From the NCBI GenBank assembly GCA_942492905.1, contig OW818657.1:2046001-2110000 (forward strand): a stretch of 64,000 nucleotides of DNA, read 5' to 3'. Origin of the DNA: CAIZWU01 sp942492905. Lineage in GTDB: Bacteria; Verrucomicrobiota; Verrucomicrobiia; Verrucomicrobiales; V1-33. Under the pieces are notes generated by a model that worked only from the letters and a program-made list of their open reading frames with translations, ran no database searches and was not told the DNA's origin. The position numbers and the translations under genes are program-made. The first letter of the stretch is position 1. Every line of letters starts with the position of its first letter. Shown here piece after piece: positions 60,357 to 64,000 of the stretch.

Positions 60357-63300
60357 CTACGGCCGGGCCGCCCGGAGCCGCCAGAAGCGGTGGAGGGAGG
60401 TGCCCGGATCGGCATTCCACTGCCAGCGGGTGCGGGTGGCCCCCTCGGGCGTGCCGATGACCTCGGGAGCGGCGACCCATGCGGGAGCCAGCAGATCACT
60501 GCGTTCCCACCCGAGGCTCAGCCAGGCATCGGCGTTCAGGGTGAGGAACGAGCCTTGAACTCCATCGCCGATCACCCCCGGTGCGGCATCTCCGGCGGCA
60601 GGGTTCGTTTCCTGGATAAACTCGATGAGGTTCAGCCGGCCATCGCCATCGGGATCACTGTTCGGCGCGCGGGGAACCCCGGTCAGTCCCTTGGCTGCGG
60701 CCCACGCGAAGTAGCGGTCGGTGGGCACCGGAGGAACGCCGATCCCGGTCAGGGAATTCCCTGCGGCGGTGGTGAAGAAACGGGTGCCGGTCAGGCTGAA
60801 TCCCGTGCTGCCGGTAAAGATTTCCGGACGCAGCGACAGGTTCTGATCTGAACTGGAGGGATTGCCCGGCCCGCCGGTCCACGCCGTGCCGGGGTCCTGC
60901 CCGATCCGGCCAAAGACATCACACCGCAATCCATCCGCCACGATCTCGAGCGCGTCGTTGCCATTGTAGTTCAGGTTGCTGCCTTTCAGGAAAACGGCCT
61001 GTCCGCTGGTATTGCAGTATAAGGTGCCGGGATCGGCGTTGGCGAACATGACCGATGGAACGGGGAGCAGACCGGCCGCCACCAGGGCATCTCCCACCGC
61101 CGCTTCGCCCACCACCACGACCTGACCCGGCGGGAGCGAGGCTGCGCTGCCGTCCGGCAGAATGGTCGAGACCTGCCCCAGGATGACATGCGAGGCAGAG
61201 CCATTGGTAAAACGGCGCACTTCCCAGAGGAGCCGTCCGAGGTCGAGCGTCTGCCCGCTGGCATTGTAGAGTTCAATGGCGCGTGAAGTGTTATCGTTGG
61301 GTGGGGCCGCCGCCGTGGCAGGCTCGACGTATTGGCTGAACACCAGTAGTCCGGCGGCTTCCGCGCTGCGAACCGTCAGGCTGGCAAAAGCCGGTTCATA
61401 ACCATCGGCGGTGGCGGTCAGGCTGATGGCCCGCTGCGGTTCCACCAACGGGGACGCCGGCACCATCACCGGAATTTGGAGGCTGGGCTGCGCCGGTGTC
61501 AGGATGACGGTGTGCGCCGCGAAGTGCACCCGCGTCTCCCGCCACGGACGCAGGTGGACCGTGACCGGGCCGGTGGGCGCGGGATTCAGCGAAACCGTGG
61601 CCACCGGCGCTGCGGCGGAACTGGTTTCATCCAGGGCGTTCGGCGATACCGTCAGAGCGAGAGCCGGGCCGGGGTTCAAGTTCAGATCCAGAAATACCGC
61701 GTGATGATCCGACGCGATCTCGCTCAGTTCCGGCGCGGGCAGGGTGGGGCGTTTCGGCAAGCCATCGGCCTGCGGTTCCAGCCGGCTGTTATAAACTTCC
61801 CCCCGCGCCTGGCCGGCGTTTTGCAGCCGCTGCGGGAACATGAAATAATCGAAGCGCGCCCCGAAGGCATTGAAGGTGTTGGGATTCACCCCGTCCGCCT
61901 GTTTCAGGGCCGGCGCAAAAAGCCCGGCGGGATTGAACCCCTGATGCGGATAGACACTGGTGGCGGCATTGTAGGGCGACACGCTGTAGGGCAGGGTGAT
62001 CCCCGGACTGGCCTTGAGGTCGTTGCCCAGTTGAAAACTGACCGGCAGACTGAATCCCACCGGCGGCACATAACTGGAGGTGTTGTAACTGATCGCCGGA
62101 AGGAAAATCCCATCGATCGCATTGAAGTCCCCCGCCACCACCAGCGTATCCGCCGCCGCCGAGAGGTTTTGCTGGGTGAGGAATTCCCGGATCCGGTAGG
62201 CCTCCACCGCCTTGCGGAACCGGTCCGGATCTTCCGTGCCGGCCTTCAGGTGCACATTCACCAGATGCAGATCCGCCCCCGGCAGGTCGATGCGCGTGTA
62301 GAGCGGAAACCGCGTCAGCTCCTTGCGGCCCGCCACCCCGCGCCCGATCTGAATGGTGCTGGTAATCGGATACCGGCTGGCGGTGATCAGGCATTCGCCG
62401 GTCCCGAAGTCCCCGGAACTATAAGCCTGGGCCGCAAACGCATCGCCGCTGGTCGCCCGGTAAGCCGCCCCTGCGGGAAATCCGGCCTGTTCCAGCAGGG
62501 CCAGCGCGTCTCCAAATTCGCCTGCATCCGACACCTCCTGCATCGCCAGCACGTCGGGGCTGATCCGTTCGATCACTTCCCGCACTGCCGCGAATTCCGC
62601 ACTGCCCGGCGCCCCGATGCCCACTTTGACATTCAGCGACATCAGCCGCAGCACTCCCGGCGCACTCCGGGCCGGCCGGTCGAGATCGATCACCTGCAGC
62701 GCCGCCCCCGCCGCCGGGTAAACCGCCGATTCATCGGTCGCCAGCACTGCCGCTTGCTGGAAGCCATCCGCCACCCCGTCCAGCGGAGCGGCCACCGAAA
62801 AAGTCACGGTGCCCCCTGCCGGGACCAGGACTGAAGCCGGCAGACTGGCGATGCCCGGGAGATTCCCCGACAGCGTCATCTCCACCGGACCCGCCGGGGC
62901 CGGGATCAGGGTCAGGGTTGCCGTGGTTGATTCTCCCTCTTTGATCAGGCCCGGCGCGAACGTCAAAAGACTCACCGCCGGCGCTGCCCCAAAGGTCTGC
63001 CCGGCATTGATCGCCCCGGGCGAAGCGGCCGCCGGACCGGTCCAGGCAAAACTGGCTCCCACTGTGCCCGCCCCGCTCAACTGCAGCGACCGACCCGCAG
63101 GATTGGTGCTGCTGTCCAGCTCCCGCACTCCGATATCAGGCAAATTGGTCCCTCCCGCGGGCCCACCGGTGGCCGTGAAACTCCCTTCGTAGGCCAGACG
63201 CTGCACCACCAGCGACCCGCTGATCTGTACCAGCGCCAATCCGTCCGGGTCGCCGTTCTGGATGCCCGGAACCGGAAACCACACCGCCCCAAACCCCGTG

Positions 63301-63548
63301 CCGCCCAGATTCGGGATCGTCCCGCTCAGCGGCACGGTATTATATACGGTCCCGCCGTTCCCATTATAGAAGTGCAGCGCGTAGGTCGCCAGATTGGTCC
63401 CGGCCGGACCGGCGATCTCCACGCCCTCATTGGTATCCGTCCCGTCGTTGTCGTAGTGCAGCTCATTGATGAACACCGACTGCGCCCATGCCATGGGCCC
63501 GCCGGCCAGCAGTGCGGCGATCCCGAGAGTTCCAAAAACCACACGCAT
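60357..63548 (-). CDS. Large secreted lamin-tail/endonuclease-exonuclease-phosphatase protein
   Basis: The 1063-residue product starts with a signal peptide (MRVVFGTLGIAALLAGGPMAWA). A lamin-tail-like domain comes first (SVFINELHYDNDGTDTNEGVE). Ig-like strands follow, then an EEP nuclease-like domain at ~305-635 (RLMSLNVKVGIG, DVLAMQEV, NVHLKAGTEDPD, VVAGDFNAIDG and IASDHHAVFLDLN). A second Ig-like region and a second lamin-tail-like domain (SRAIELYNASGQTLDLGRLLWEV) come next. The C-terminus has a calcium-loop-like DPDGDGRLNLIEFIQE and ends FWRLRAARP. Secreted extracellular nuclease or phosphodiesterase is the best guess. ATG at 63548 chosen over the GTG at 63551. Confidence 0.9.
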   Translation of the reverse strand: MRVVFGTLGIAALLAGGPMAWAQSVFINELHYDNDGTDTNEGVEIAGPAGTNLATYALHFYNGNGGTVYNTVPLSGTIPNLGGTGFGAVWFPVPGIQNGDPDGLALVQISGSLVVQRLAYEGSFTATGGPAGGTNLPDIGVRELDSSTNPAGRSLQLSGAGTVGASFAWTGPAAASPGAINAGQTFGAAPAVSLLTFAPGLIKEGESTTATLTLIPAPAGPVEMTLSGNLPGIASLPASVLVPAGGTVTFSVAAPLDGVADGFQQAAVLATDESAVYPAAGAALQVIDLDRPARSAPGVLRLMSLNVKVGIGAPGSAEFAAVREVIERISPDVLAMQEVSDAGEFGDALALLEQAGFPAGAAYRATSGDAFAAQAYSSGDFGTGECLITASRYPITSTIQIGRGVAGRKELTRFPLYTRIDLPGADLHLVNVHLKAGTEDPDRFRKAVEAYRIREFLTQQNLSAAADTLVVAGDFNAIDGIFLPAISYNTSSYVPPVGFSLPVSFQLGNDLKASPGITLPYSVSPYNAATSVYPHQGFNPAGLFAPALKQADGVNPNTFNAFGARFDYFMFPQRLQNAGQARGEVYNSRLEPQADGLPKRPTLPAPELSEIASDHHAVFLDLNLNPGPALALTVSPNALDETSSAAAPVATVSLNPAPTGPVTVHLRPWRETRVHFAAHTVILTPAQPSLQIPVMVPASPLVEPQRAISLTATADGYEPAFASLTVRSAEAAGLLVFSQYVEPATAAAPPNDNTSRAIELYNASGQTLDLGRLLWEVRRFTNGSASHVILGQVSTILPDGSAASLPPGQVVVVGEAAVGDALVAAGLLPVPSVMFANADPGTLYCNTSGQAVFLKGSNLNYNGNDALEIVADGLRCDVFGRIGQDPGTAWTGGPGNPSSSDQNLSLRPEIFTGSTGFSLTGTRFFTTAAGNSLTGIGVPPVPTDRYFAWAAAKGLTGVPRAPNSDPDGDGRLNLIEFIQETNPAAGDAAPGVIGDGVQGSFLTLNADAWLSLGWERSDLLAPAWVAAPEVIGTPEGATRTRWQWNADPGTSLHRFWRLRAARP

Positions 63549-64000
63549 CACGCGGATCCGTAGCGGAATCCGGGCCCAAAGCCAAGCGGCACCCCAAAAA
63601 GAATCGCCCTCCGGCCGGCCTGCACCCCGTCTGCGGGCGGATGCATTTTTTTAATCCAAACCAAATTTTTCATTGACCCGGGGCCTGCATGAAATTCATG
63701 AAAATCCGCTGAATGTTCCTATCAAAGCAACTTGTGAGCTGCATGCCCCATTTTATCAGCCACGGAGGCAAGTGGCTTCCAAATCAACTAAAATCTTTAA
63801 GTAAAGTTAAGGGAGTCACCATGAAGTTTTGGGCTTCCGGCATGGAATTTGCACCACCCCAAATTCACCGGAACTTGTAGTTTGAGCTTGAGAAAACCAC
63901 AGAATGTAGTGTAGGCTCCCCACCGGCTGTCAATCTGTAGTGGTTCAGCCTGAAAGTCCAGAAGTAATCCATAATTTCCATAATCCTTTCAGGCAACGCT
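63549..64000. other. Right-end intergenic region
   Basis: No gene of useful length reads into or out of this 452-base stretch. From about 63650 the sequence is distinctly AT-richer than the rest of the window. It contains short repeats such as CATGAAATTCATG. It may include the promoter of the minus-strand secreted protein, but no convincing -35/-10 pair was found. Confidence 0.45.

Noticed and set aside
60139..60851. Apparent proteins with long KG, QG or RA dipeptide repeats
   Set aside because: These are translations of the (GGGCAA) array in different frames; the flanking residues come from the opposite strand of dnaX or the lamin-tail gene. No independent start or composition supports them.

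Overview
The window looks like a chromosomal segment of a GC-rich member of the phylum Verrucomicrobiota. This rests on protein families rather than a marker RNA: two PSCyt2/DUF1549-DUF1553 plus DUF1501 gene pairs, SHD1-like and lamin-tail secreted proteins, a kinase with WD40 repeats, many signal-peptide proteins of unknown function, and verrucomicrobial-style RF1, DnaX and FtsY. No rRNA, tRNA, CRISPR array, insertion sequence or prophage was seen. Most coding density is ordinary. The non-coding pockets of note are 33.4-34.2 kb, 38.7-39.4 kb, 60.1-60.36 kb and the right end.

Layout. 0-1.7 kb: end of a gene, prfA and a type-B-like rpmE. 1.9-8.7 kb: a transmembrane Ser/Thr kinase with WD40 repeats, an HEMTH membrane metalloprotease, an exported cell-wall amidase and an exported C39-like cysteine peptidase. 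8.9-11.6 kb: a phosphate-uptake operon of two DUF47 (PhoU-like) genes and a PiT transporter. 11.7-15.5 kb: first DUF1501/PSCyt pair. 15.8-17.7 kb: S9 peptidase. 17.7-20.7 kb: a PspA/IM30 - small membrane protein - AAA+ ATPase cluster. 20.8-25.7 kb: a family-4-like uracil-DNA glycosylase that lacks most iron-sulfur ligands, a membrane protein, a DECD-box RNA helicase and Maf. 25.8-33.4 kb: mixed enzymes (thioredoxin-fold/SHD1-like protein, Gfo/Idh oxidoreductase, phytoene-desaturase-like oxidase, peroxiredoxin, FmdB-type zinc ribbon, endonuclease/exonuclease/phosphatase protein, CxxCH protein). 34.2-38.7 kb: second PSCyt2/DUF1501 pair. 39.4-48.4 kb: ftsY, a GYF-like protein, UDP-glucose dehydrogenase, rsmB, and a minus-strand group of two glycosyltransferases and a SAF-domain dehydrogenase. 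48.6-55 kb: lipoproteins and secreted or membrane proteins of unknown role, including a four-EF-hand lipoprotein. 55-57 kb: a sugar-phosphate isomerase-like TIM barrel and an archaeal-type 4-phosphopantoate--beta-alanine ligase. 58.2-63.5 kb: dnaX, a hexanucleotide array bracketed by inverted repeats, and a large secreted lamin-tail/nuclease protein.

The genes do not form one pathway. The strongest functional groupings are phosphate uptake (DUF47-DUF47-PiT), membrane maintenance (PspA-membrane protein-AAA+), cell-envelope sugar chemistry (UDP-glucose dehydrogenase and glycosyltransferases) and the two heme-motif/DUF1501 pairs. The most surprising items are the archaeal-type coenzyme A biosynthesis enzyme, the PspA-AAA+ cluster, the (GGGCAA)23 array framed by inverted repeats, and the uracil-DNA glycosylase without its usual cluster cysteines.
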